This document shows positions 41,538 through 49,722 of a stretch of 64,000 bases of DNA, one piece after another. This stretch comes from SIG603 sp963589785. GTDB lineage: Bacteria; Bacillota; Clostridia; Oscillospirales; Acutalibacteraceae. Within the stretch, counting starts at the first letter, position 1, and each line of letters starts with the position of its first letter. The translations under genes and the position numbers were made by a program. Location of the stretch: assembly GCA_963589785.1 (NCBI GenBank), contig CAVAMJ010000001.1, forward strand, positions 62,001 to 126,000, read 5' to 3'. The notes beneath the pieces were generated by a model, which was not told the origin of the DNA, did no database searches, and was given only the letters and a program-made list of their open reading frames with translations.

Positions 41538-42443
41538 TCAACGGCCGAGAAAAGCCTTTAGCTGTGGCATTTTTGCCATAGCGTCATGAAATCCACGCTC
41601 GTAAATCTCCCATAACTTTTCGGGGTCACGCTCGAGTCTGTCTATATCGAGGCTTGTCTCAGGGGCAATAACAAAGCATGTCCCCTTTTTCTCCTTGTCA
41701 GCAAGATAACGAAGTTCATTGTTATATACGACATGACGATTTTTCATCGCATTGCCAAATTCCTTGTAGCCGTGGTAATGAGCCTTGACCAAGGGATAAA
41801 CCGAACTTTTCTTCTTTGTGAAATCTCTCGGCTGAGTTAAAACGACAACATTATTTCTGTTGCCCATTCTCTCACTTTTGGCAAGCGGAAGAGAATCGGC
41901 AACACCGCCGTCAAGATACTTTTTGCCGCCTATTTCCACAGGACGAGAAAGCAGCGGAAGCGAAGCACTCGCACGCACCTTGTCCACCTCTCTGATAAAA
42001 TCTCTCACGGGCAAAAGCTCTGCGTTTCCCGTTTCGAGGTTTGTCACTACGGCATAGAGAGTGGCACCGATTTTTTTATATGCGTTGTTATTAATCGGAT
42101 ATAGTTCCTCGGGAATTCTGTGGTAAATAAATTCCTCCGAGAAAAAATCACCCGTTTTTAAAAGCATTTTGTGACCGCAGTAGTAATCCTTATCTATGTG
42201 GTCGATTATTACCTTTGCGCCTCTGCCGGCTTGCAATGCAAGGTAAGAGCAGGCATTGCAAGCTCCCGCCGATACTCCGATGACACGGCTGAAAATTATC
42301 CTTGCCTCTAAAAATGCGTCCAAAACTCCACAGGTATATAAACCACGCATACCGCCACCCTCCAAAACGAGAGCGGCGGTTGTCGTCAGTTTTATTTCCT
42401 CGGGAAGCGGATTTCGTCTTAGCTTAACCGAGCTTTGCATCAT
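41538..42443 (-). CDS. patatin-like phospholipase
   Basis: This 301-residue protein has the patatin oxyanion motif GGGMRGLY (residues 29-36), the nucleophile elbow GVSAGAC (about 58-64) and the catalytic DGG motif (KYLDGGVADSLP at about 176). The C-terminal half fits the YjjU/RssA-like bacterial patatins. It would hydrolyse lipid acyl esters in the cytoplasm or at the membrane. The ATG at 42443 overlaps the fumB stop; ATG 42440 is equally possible. It is the last gene of the VOC-fumB-patatin unit. Confidence 0.92.
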   Translation of the reverse strand: MMQSSVKLRRNPLPEEIKLTTTAALVLEGGGMRGLYTCGVLDAFLEARIIFSRVIGVSAGACNACSYLALQAGRGAKVIIDHIDKDYYCGHKMLLKTGDFFSEEFIYHRIPEELYPINNNAYKKIGATLYAVVTNLETGNAELLPVRDFIREVDKVRASASLPLLSRPVEIGGKKYLDGGVADSLPLAKSERMGNRNNVVVLTQPRDFTKKKSSVYPLVKAHYHGYKEFGNAMKNRHVVYNNELRYLADKEKKGTCFVIAPETSLDIDRLERDPEKLWEIYERGFHDAMAKMPQLKAFLGR

Positions 42444-42967
42444 GAAAGAACATTTCCTCCGTTACAGTCAATCGCAACAATAAGCGGAAAATCCTCGAAT
42501 TCGAGTTTTTTCACGGACTCACAGCCAAGATCCTCAAATGCGATAACCTCGCAAGACTTGATGCATCTTGACGCAAGTGCGCCCGCACCGCCGATTGCAC
42601 AGAGGTAAACTCCCTTATTGCGCTTGATAGCCTCAATGACCTCATCGCTTCTCTTTCCCTTGCCTATCATGCACTTGAGACCTCTGTCCATGAACTCGGG
42701 AGCGAATTTATCCATTCTCGAGCTTGTGGTAGGGCCGCAAGAGCCGATTGCCATTCCGGGAGGTGTCGGTGTGGGGCCGGCGTAATAAATGCTTGCATTC
42801 TCAAGCGGATAAGGAATATCCTCGCCCTTATCGAGCATTTCCTTTATTCTCTTGTGAGCGGCGTCTCTCGAAGTGTAGACCGTTCCGCTGAGAAGAATTC
42901 TCTGACCCGCCTTGAGCGAAGGTGCAACCTCAGCGATGTCCCTTGTGTTTACTCTCAAATCGGACAT
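42440..42967 (-). CDS. fumB: fumarate hydratase class I beta subunit
   Basis: This 175-residue protein is the beta (C-terminal) part of the Fe-S fumarase/tartrate dehydratase family: LSGTVYTSRDAAHKRI, YYAGPTP and GSCGPTTSSRMDKFAPEF, then GMIGKGKRS-type wording (CMIGKGKRSDE). It dehydrates malate to fumarate only together with an alpha subunit that holds the cluster. Unusually, the alpha gene is not upstream; a VOC gene is there instead. ATG 42967 is chosen because the longer frame overlaps the VOC gene and lacks homologous sequence. The symbol follows common use for separate subunits. Confidence 0.9.
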   Translation of the reverse strand: MSDLRVNTRDIAEVAPSLKAGQRILLSGTVYTSRDAAHKRIKEMLDKGEDIPYPLENASIYYAGPTPTPPGMAIGSCGPTTSSRMDKFAPEFMDRGLKCMIGKGKRSDEVIEAIKRNKGVYLCAIGGAGALASRCIKSCEVIAFEDLGCESVKKLEFEDFPLIVAIDCNGGNVLS

Positions 42968-42968
42968 A

Positions 42969-43355
42969 TCAGCACTCCTTGAAAAGCTCGATGTGCTCGC
43001 CGAGAGGACCACGGAAGAATGCAATTCTGATTGGGAAATTCTCGCCGAGAACCATATCTGTCGGCTCTGTTGTTACTTCGTAGCCAAGTGCTCTGACCTT
43101 CTCGATGTACTCGTCAACATCGTCTGTTGCGAATGCAAGGTGGTTAAAAGAACCGTCTACGGGAACATTATCAAGCTCCGGGTGGCAAACAATCTCCATA
43201 ACAGTATTGTCGCCGCAAGAAAGCATGCAGTTCTTGCCGTCTGCCCAGCTTCTCTTAACAGGAAAACCCATGACATCTCTGTAGAAAGAGATTACCTTCT
43301 CTAAATTCTCTTCGTTCGGATAAAGTGCGATGTGGTGTACTCCGTTGATTTTCAT
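42969..43355 (-). CDS. VOC-family protein (glyoxalase-like)
   Basis: This 128-residue protein has two beta-alpha-beta-beta-beta modules of the vicinal oxygen chelate fold: KINGVHHIALYP with the first metal His, FNHLAFATDDVDEYIEKV with the third, and a C-terminal GEHIELFKEC with the Glu ligand. Glyoxalase I is one possibility; methylmalonyl-CoA epimerase is another. ATG 43355 has GGAGG nine bases upstream, so the longer frame to 43406 is rejected. Its stop is one base from the fumB start, hence coupling. Confidence 0.85.
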   Translation of the reverse strand: MKINGVHHIALYPNEENLEKVISFYRDVMGFPVKRSWADGKNCMLSCGDNTVMEIVCHPELDNVPVDGSFNHLAFATDDVDEYIEKVRALGYEVTTEPTDMVLGENFPIRIAFFRGPLGEHIELFKEC

Positions 43356-43427
43356 AACAATTCCTCCATAAGCTGATTTACAAAAACATCTCCGATCTGA
43401 AAACAAACCGGAGATGTAAAATTTTGA

Positions 43428-44621
43428 TTACTTTCTGCCAAAAATAGACATAATATCTGTGAAGGTGGAATCCTCCTCGACACGTGGCTGTGGCTTTGGA
43501 GCCTGTGCACTTGTCGGAACGTCAGGTGTCTGAGTAGCAGTTCTGCCACCTACATTGAATGTGCCGACATAGCTTGACTCTGACTCAGCCTTAGCTGCAG
43601 CTGCTGTCTGAGCAGGTGTAGCAGAAACAGACGGAACTGTCTTTGCTGTGTTCTCGCCGTTCATGCCGCCGAAGCCTGTTGCGATAACAGTAACCTTGAT
43701 CTCGTCCTCCATTGTCTCGTCAAATGTAGCACCCCAGATGATGTTTGCATCCTCGCTTGCTCTCTCCTTGATGAGGTTGGAAGCTGCATCGATCTCTTCG
43801 AGTTCGATGTTCGGAGAAGACTTGATGTTGATAATAACACCCTTTGCACCTGCGATAGCTGTCTCGAGAAGCGGGCTTGTGATAGCCTGAAGAGCTGCAT
43901 TCTCTGCCTTGTCCTTACCTGTAGCGGAGCCGACACCCATGTGAGCGTAGCCTGCATCCTGCATAACGGACTTAACATCCTCGAAGTCGAGGTTGACGAT
44001 ACCCGGAAGCTGGATAAGGTCAGAAATAGACTGAACGCCCTGGCTGAGAACATTATCTGCTACCTGGAAAGCGTTAGCAAGTGTGATCTTCTGATCGGAA
44101 ACAAGCTTGAGTCTCTCGTTAGGAATAACGACGAGTGAATCGACATGCTCCTTTAAAGCCTCGATTGCAGCCTCAGCCTGATCCATTCTTCTCTTGCCCT
44201 CAAATGCGAAAGGCTTTGTGACGATACCTACTGTGAGAGCGCCCATGTCCTTTGCTACCTCAGCAACAACAGGAGCTGCACCGGAACCTGTTCCGCCTCC
44301 CATACCTGCTGTAACAAATACCATGTCTGCACCCTTGAGGGCTTCAGCAATTATATCTCTTGATTCCTCGGCAGCCTTCTGTCCGTTAGCGGGGTTTCCG
44401 CCGGCACCCTTGCCGCCTGTTGTCTTTTCGCCTAACTGGATTTTAGTCGAAGCCTGTGTGCGTGAAAGAGCCTGCTTATCTGTGTTCATGCAGATGAGCT
44501 CTACATACTGAACGCCTTCTTCAGCCATACGATTGACAGCGTTTCCGCCGCCGCCGCCGACACCGATAACTTTTATAGTCTGGGCTGCTTCATCGAGCAT
44601 ATTATCAATTGCGAAAGGCAT
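43428..44621 (-). CDS. ftsZ: FtsZ, cell division GTPase
   Basis: This 397-residue tubulin homologue has GVGGGGGNAVNRM near the N-terminus, the tubulin signature GGGTGSG at 108-114, the T7 loop region (NLDFEDVKSVM) and a C-terminal variable linker ending in the conserved core PQPRVEEDSTFTDIMSIFGRK, with the FtsA/SepF-binding peptide at its end. It polymerises into the Z ring. It has its own promoter at 44731-44759 and AAGGAGG before the ATG. The usual ftsA partner is absent. Confidence 0.98.
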   Translation of the reverse strand: MPFAIDNMLDEAAQTIKVIGVGGGGGNAVNRMAEEGVQYVELICMNTDKQALSRTQASTKIQLGEKTTGGKGAGGNPANGQKAAEESRDIIAEALKGADMVFVTAGMGGGTGSGAAPVVAEVAKDMGALTVGIVTKPFAFEGKRRMDQAEAAIEALKEHVDSLVVIPNERLKLVSDQKITLANAFQVADNVLSQGVQSISDLIQLPGIVNLDFEDVKSVMQDAGYAHMGVGSATGKDKAENAALQAITSPLLETAIAGAKGVIINIKSSPNIELEEIDAASNLIKERASEDANIIWGATFDETMEDEIKVTVIATGFGGMNGENTAKTVPSVSATPAQTAAAAKAESESSYVGTFNVGGRTATQTPDVPTSAQAPKPQPRVEEDSTFTDIMSIFGRK

Positions 44622-44730
44622 TGATATTCCTCCTTAAATATAAACTTTTTATAATAAACCTTAGGGTATTTTCAGGGTAAAGTGAGTAAAGGCTTTTTGC
44701 TTTACATAATTTCAGCTTTACACATTTAAT

Positions 44731-44759
44731 AATCTAACACTTTACACCTCAAATTTCAA
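44731..44759 (-). promoter_or_regulatory. ftsZ promoter
   Basis: On minus: TTGAAA (44759-44754), 17-bp spacer, TAGATT (44736-44731), about 110 bp before the ftsZ ATG. Confidence 0.7.
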
Positions 44760-44855
44760 GTGTTTAGAGCGATTTTATAAAGATAATTTGCATTTTATTA
44801 ACATCTTGTAAATTAGAAAACGCTCTGTTTTTTGCTTCTGCAAACGGCAAGCTTA

Positions 44856-46112
44856 TCAGAAATCCGGGATATCGTCGCCACGAGAATTAATCGTGGTTTC
44901 TTCAGCAGTCGACTCCTCGGACGAGGTGTAGCCGTCATCATATTCGTTAGTATCAGCTGTGTCACCGCTGTCGGTCGAATCGGCTGTTGTGCCGTCATAC
45001 GAAGAAACTTCACTTGAAGCCGTGTTTCCACCGTCTACCGCATCGACACCGTCAACAATTCTTCCCGCACCGTCAAAGGTGAGCGTCCAATCGGAATCGG
45101 AAGAAGAAGCAGTACCGCTCTGAACCTCAGCCTGAGTGCTCGGGTTGAAGTAAGCTCGGTTGTTTTCCTTAGAAAGAGTGAGGTCAAGCGTACCGTACTC
45201 CGTGTCGGAAATTCCGCTGCCCATAGCAATCTGCAAACCGAAATTCAGCTTGTATCTCAAATCGCTTATGCCACCGAGATTCATAAGAACTCTGCCGTCA
45301 TAGAGAAGCTTGATGTTATAGACATCGCTTATATCTATTCTCGTAATCTTGCTTATCTCGTCGCCACGCTCATTAAGGCAAGTGTTAATCTCCTCATAAG
45401 CCTGCTGCTGATATTCATCGTTAAACTTTAGGTAGCCCTCATTATCGCTTATTTCTCCGCCGACAAGAAGAATTGAGTTTGACTCCTGCTCAGTTCTGTT
45501 GTCGAGAAGCTTTCCGTACTGGCTGATGTAGACATATCCGCCGTTGTACTCAATGCTGTATCTTACAGTAGCTTCGGTAATGCTTATCTCCGCTGTTGTG
45601 GGGAAAATTCTTCTGAGCTTGATTTTCTCAACATACGGATAAAGCGAATAGAGGTTTTCTTCGATGCTCTTTGCGTTCACAAGCAAGAGGTTTTGACCCT
45701 CGGTGACTCCTGTTGAAGCAATAACCTCGTTTGTGTCGTACTGCGTGACGCCGTTTATCTTGATTACCTTGACTCGGCAAAAGGCTATCTCACACACGAC
45801 AAGCGCAATGAACGCAATAAGCGTGAGTATCAGCCATGCTCTGAGCTTATGAGACTTTTTCGGAGCGGAGAAGTCGCTTTCGTCATAGTAATCATCGCCG
45901 TAGCCCTCACGAATCACAACCGAACCGTCGTCATCACTGAGATATTCCTGATAATCATCGTCCTCGTGATTTACAACTCGCCGTTTTCTTCTTCGTTCGG
46001 TGTTTGTGTTTCTTCTCGGCTGTCTGTCAACGTCCTGTTCGTATAAGTCATTATCTTCGGAACCGTCAAGATCCTTCATGGCGGCATCTCGGATTTTACT
46101 TATAAGACCCAT
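44856..46112 (-). CDS. ftsQ: FtsQ/DivIB-type division protein with POTRA domain
   Basis: This 418-residue protein has an acidic/basic cytoplasmic part (about 1-85, with RRKRRVVNHEDDDYQEY), one membrane helix (about 92-112) and an extracytoplasmic POTRA domain (about 115-185, VIKINGVTQYDTNEVIAS...) followed by the beta-rich FtsQ domain (to about 320). The C-terminal 90 residues are Ser/Thr/Asp-rich and probably disordered, an extension beyond usual DivIB. It is part of the divisome core with FtsL. It follows murG by 48 bp. Confidence 0.9.
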   Translation of the reverse strand: MGLISKIRDAAMKDLDGSEDNDLYEQDVDRQPRRNTNTERRRKRRVVNHEDDDYQEYLSDDDGSVVIREGYGDDYYDESDFSAPKKSHKLRAWLILTLIAFIALVVCEIAFCRVKVIKINGVTQYDTNEVIASTGVTEGQNLLLVNAKSIEENLYSLYPYVEKIKLRRIFPTTAEISITEATVRYSIEYNGGYVYISQYGKLLDNRTEQESNSILLVGGEISDNEGYLKFNDEYQQQAYEEINTCLNERGDEISKITRIDISDVYNIKLLYDGRVLMNLGGISDLRYKLNFGLQIAMGSGISDTEYGTLDLTLSKENNRAYFNPSTQAEVQSGTASSSDSDWTLTFDGAGRIVDGVDAVDGGNTASSEVSSYDGTTADSTDSGDTADTNEYDDGYTSSEESTAEETTINSRGDDIPDF

Positions 46113-46160
46113 GCTTCTCCCCTCCTTTCGTCAAAGATATGAATTTTAAATATATAATGA

Positions 46161-47297
46161 TTATTCCTCGCTTGAATCTGTCATTCCCGCCGCTTTGAGA
46201 ATTTCCTGGTAAATTCTCTCGTTCGCATCTGGAATGCTCATTTCCTTTGCGTTTCTGCCGTAGCGCTCGATTGTCTCGGGATCTGCCAAAATCTTATTAA
46301 GCTCCTCCAAGAGCTTCTCGCCTGTGAGGTCTTTCTCCTCGATAATCTCTGCGGCACCTCTGTTTACAAGTGCCATAGCGTTATGGTACTGGTGATTTTC
46401 TGCGACATTAGGAGACGGAATAAGGATAGATCCCTTGCCCATCGCCTCAATTTCAGTCAATGTTATCGCACCGGAACGGCTTATGACAACATCAGCCGCC
46501 GCAAGGCAATCTGCCATATTATTGATATATTCGAGAACTCTGATCTGCGGATTAGCGGAAATATCATAGCCCGCCTCTTTGAGAATATCAGGATACTCCG
46601 TGTTTCTCGTTCCGTAGCCGTGAATATGCTGTACTGTTCCCTTTTCTGCGCTGTCCTTGAGAACAGTTATCATCGCATTATTGAGCGCACCTGCACCGAG
46701 ACTGCCGCCGAAAGAAAGAACCATCGGTCTCTCGTCAAGACCAAGCTTTTTTCTTGCCTCCTCACGGTTTGCCGCCAAAATTTCCGGGCGAACAGGGTTT
46801 CCCGTTACTACAACATTGACACCCTCAGGAAGGTGCTTTCTTGCGTCCTCAACGGCAATCATTATTGTCTTGACGCTCTTAGCGAGCATCTTGACGGTAA
46901 CTCCGGGATAAGCGTTTGACTCATGCACAACACAAGGAATTCCAAGCTTTGCCGCCTCACGAAGAACAGGTCCGCATACATACCCGCCGGTACCGACACA
47001 AATATCAGGCTTAAATTCCTTGATGATTCTCTTGGACTCAAGTGTAGATGTGACAAGCTTATTTACCGTCTGAATATTTCTCATAATATTTGCGGGTGTG
47101 ATTTTTCTCTGAAAGCCCGAGATATGAATTGTCTTAATCTCGTAGCCGGCAGGCGGAACAAGCCTTTCCTCCATGCCGCCCTTGTTGCCGACAAAGAGTA
47201 TCTCGGCATCAGGCTGTTTCATTTTAAGATAGCCGGCAGCCGCCAAAGCGGGATTGATATGACCTGCGGTTCCACCGCCTGAAAAAAGTACTCGCAT
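46161..47297 (-). CDS. murG: MurG, lipid II synthase
   Basis: This 378-residue GT-B glycosyltransferase adds GlcNAc to lipid I. It has GGGTAGHINPALAAA near the N-terminus, GTGGYVCGPV, the second Gly-rich loop SFGGSLGAGALNNA and the UDP-GlcNAc-binding RSGAITLTEIEAMGKGSILIP stretch (by position about 276-296). Length and motifs are canonical. The start lies 11 bases after the ftsW stop. Confidence 0.97.
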   Translation of the reverse strand: MRVLFSGGGTAGHINPALAAAGYLKMKQPDAEILFVGNKGGMEERLVPPAGYEIKTIHISGFQRKITPANIMRNIQTVNKLVTSTLESKRIIKEFKPDICVGTGGYVCGPVLREAAKLGIPCVVHESNAYPGVTVKMLAKSVKTIMIAVEDARKHLPEGVNVVVTGNPVRPEILAANREEARKKLGLDERPMVLSFGGSLGAGALNNAMITVLKDSAEKGTVQHIHGYGTRNTEYPDILKEAGYDISANPQIRVLEYINNMADCLAAADVVISRSGAITLTEIEAMGKGSILIPSPNVAENHQYHNAMALVNRGAAEIIEEKDLTGEKLLEELNKILADPETIERYGRNAKEMSIPDANERIYQEILKAAGMTDSSEE

Positions 47298-47308
47298 AAT
47301 ATTTTACC

Positions 47309-48649
47309 TCATTCAATAGTCTTTTCAGGAATTCCCATGGAATCCTGTCGATAGTTGTATCTAGATATAGAGAGCAAAACTCCCATTTCACACAAAAGAA
47401 CCAGAAGCGACGAGCCTCCGTAGGAGAAGAACGGCAAGCTTATACCTGTATTTGGAAAAGCATTGGTAACAACGCAGATGTTGGAAGCCGCCTGAATTCC
47501 GATAGTAAAGGTTATTCCCGTTCCGAGAAGTGTGCCGAAGCGATCCTTAGCGTGAAGAGAGATGTTTATTCCTCTCCAAACAAGCCAAAGGAAAAGCACG
47601 ATTACAACGATAGCACCCGCAAGACCCATCTCTTCGCAGAAAATAGCGAAAACGAAGTCGTTCTGCGGTTCAGGAAGCAACAGATGCTTGAGCCTTGACT
47701 GACCGATTCCCGTTCCGAAAAGTCCTCCCGAACCGATTGCATAAAGCGACTGAGTAGTCTGGTAAGTATCGATTCCGTCAGGGGGATTGAACGGATTGAG
47801 CCAGCCTAAAATTCGTGGCATAACATGGCTGAATTTTCCCGATCTGATAATATATATTCCTCCGACTACTCCCGTCGGAATAATCAAAGTAACGAAATAA
47901 CGAAGCTTAACACCGCCCGCCAGCATAACAGCAGAACAGATGAACGCAATGATGATAGTTGCAGAAACATGCGGCTCAAGGACAACCATTACGGCAAAAA
48001 GTCCAAACCAAGCGAAGCACGGAACAACACCTTTCCAAAACGGCACATCCTTGCCGTCATATTTGGAAAGAGTAGCAGAAATCATCAAAATCGAGGTGAA
48101 TTTAGCAATTTCGGACGGCTGAACCGAAAGTCCGCCTAAATTCAGCCAGCGGCACGCACCGTTAATTCTCGGAACAAGATATGTTCCTCTGAACGCCAAA
48201 ACGATACCAAGCATGAGGACTGTAATAATAAGCAAAATGTATCTGAAATTTTTCAGCTTCGCATAGTTTAATGTTGAAATTCCAAGCATGCAGACTATTC
48301 CGAGTGCCGCAAAAATTCCTTGCTTTGTAATGTACGAGAAGCTCGAGCTCTCGTAATAATAAGCGTAAGAATAGCTTGCCGAGAAAAGTGTCGAAAGTCC
48401 GATTCCCAGAAGCAAAAGCACCAAAAGCAAAAGCTGCATATCAAGACCTATTCCAAGACCGAAAAATCTCTCGCGAACCTTAACGGCTCTTTTTCTTATT
48501 TTTCGCTGTTTAGGTTGTTTTGGAGGTCTCTGCTGTTTTTGTGAGGCGCTCTTTTCGATTGTCTGTCTTCTTTTTTGCGGCTCGCTGTTTCTTGTAGGAG
48601 GAACCCTATTGAGTCCTCTTGTCGTTCTGCCTTGGTATCTGTCGCTCAT
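47309..48649 (-). CDS. ftsW: FtsW/SpoVE SEDS peptidoglycan polymerase
   Basis: This 446-residue membrane protein has a basic cytoplasmic N-terminal extension (about 1-65, Arg/Lys/Gln-rich) and ten hydrophobic segments. The SEDS signatures are GACRWLNLGGLSVQPSEIAK (by position about 162-181), NDFVFAIFCEEMGLAGA and the C-terminal GISLPFFSYGGSSLL. SEDS proteins polymerise glycan from lipid II together with a class B PBP. Located between mraY and murG, it fits FtsW/SpoVE rather than RodA. Confidence 0.95.
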   Translation of the reverse strand: MSDRYQGRTTRGLNRVPPTRNSEPQKRRQTIEKSASQKQQRPPKQPKQRKIRKRAVKVRERFFGLGIGLDMQLLLLVLLLLGIGLSTLFSASYSYAYYYESSSFSYITKQGIFAALGIVCMLGISTLNYAKLKNFRYILLIITVLMLGIVLAFRGTYLVPRINGACRWLNLGGLSVQPSEIAKFTSILMISATLSKYDGKDVPFWKGVVPCFAWFGLFAVMVVLEPHVSATIIIAFICSAVMLAGGVKLRYFVTLIIPTGVVGGIYIIRSGKFSHVMPRILGWLNPFNPPDGIDTYQTTQSLYAIGSGGLFGTGIGQSRLKHLLLPEPQNDFVFAIFCEEMGLAGAIVVIVLFLWLVWRGINISLHAKDRFGTLLGTGITFTIGIQAASNICVVTNAFPNTGISLPFFSYGGSSLLVLLCEMGVLLSISRYNYRQDSMGIPEKTIE

Positions 48650-48698
48650 ACGGGCGTCCTCCCTCTTTCTTTTTCATATAATCTCTATCTTTTGCCGT

Positions 48699-49706
48699 TT
48701 ATCTCAAGCCGAAAGCAACCAAAAGAATACATATAACACCTGCAATGAGTGTCACCAAACCGAACACACCGCAGATTTTCACCTCACTCCAGCCACAAAG
48801 CTCGAAGTGGTGGTGAATCGGGCTCATCTTGAAAAGTCTCTTGCCATGAGTTGCCTTGAAATAGCTTACCTGAAGGACAACGGAAAGAATCTCGATGATG
48901 TAGATAATACCGTAAAGGATGAGTAAAAGCGGAAGTCCCAAGCCATAAGCAATTGCACATACTATCGCTCCGAGGAACAAAGAACCCGTGTCACCCATGA
49001 AAACCTTTGCCGGATGGAAATTCCATACTAAGAAGCCTATGCAAGCTCCGGCAACAGCCGATGAGAGGATTGCCATGCCCGCATTTGAGAGAGCAAATGC
49101 CGAGACCATGAAGCAAACGCAAACTGCTGCGGTTACGGTTGAATTAAGTCCGTCGATACCGTCAGTGAAGTTGACTGCGTTAATCATACCGACAATGAAA
49201 ACTGCGGAAATTATGTAGTAGAAAATTCCGAGGTTAACCGCACCGACAAACGGAATGAGAATTTCTGTTGTTGCGCCCGCAAGGCTGAGGCTTACTAAAT
49301 AAGCGATTACTATCGCAAACTGAAGAACGAGCTTCTGCTTCTCCGTGAGACCTAAATTTCTGTGCTTCTTGATGGAAATGAAGTCATCAAGAAAGCCTGT
49401 AAGTCCCATGGCAAGGCTCATTACAAGTCCCGCTACGATTTTTACAGTATTTAGCGTGGAGAGCGCTCCAGTCTTTACCGCGTAAATCGGCACGATTATC
49501 GCTACCGCCAATGTGATGCCTATGATGAACATTAGTCCGCCCATAGTTGGAGTTCCCTGCTTGGACTTATGCCACTTTGGGCCCTCCTCACGTATTGTCT
49601 GACCGAATTTCAGCTTGTGCAAAAACGGCACCATAACAAAGCCTAAAAGTGCTGTTACGACAAATGCGATAAGTGCCGCAACTGCCGAATAAATATTACC
49701 GCTCAT
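48699..49706 (-). CDS. mraY: MraY, phospho-MurNAc-pentapeptide transferase
   Basis: This 335-residue protein with about ten membrane segments makes lipid I from UDP-MurNAc-pentapeptide and undecaprenyl phosphate. Catalytic blocks include DDFISIKKHRN (Asp-Asp Mg region), NFTDGIDGLNS, KVFMGDTGSLFLGA and HHHFELCGWSE. It lies 17 bases after pbp2 and 50 bases before ftsW. Confidence 0.97.
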   Translation of the reverse strand: MSGNIYSAVAALIAFVVTALLGFVMVPFLHKLKFGQTIREEGPKWHKSKQGTPTMGGLMFIIGITLAVAIIVPIYAVKTGALSTLNTVKIVAGLVMSLAMGLTGFLDDFISIKKHRNLGLTEKQKLVLQFAIVIAYLVSLSLAGATTEILIPFVGAVNLGIFYYIISAVFIVGMINAVNFTDGIDGLNSTVTAAVCVCFMVSAFALSNAGMAILSSAVAGACIGFLVWNFHPAKVFMGDTGSLFLGAIVCAIAYGLGLPLLLILYGIIYIIEILSVVLQVSYFKATHGKRLFKMSPIHHHFELCGWSEVKICGVFGLVTLIAGVICILLVAFGLR

Positions 49707-49722
49707 TCTTATTTCCCCTTCA

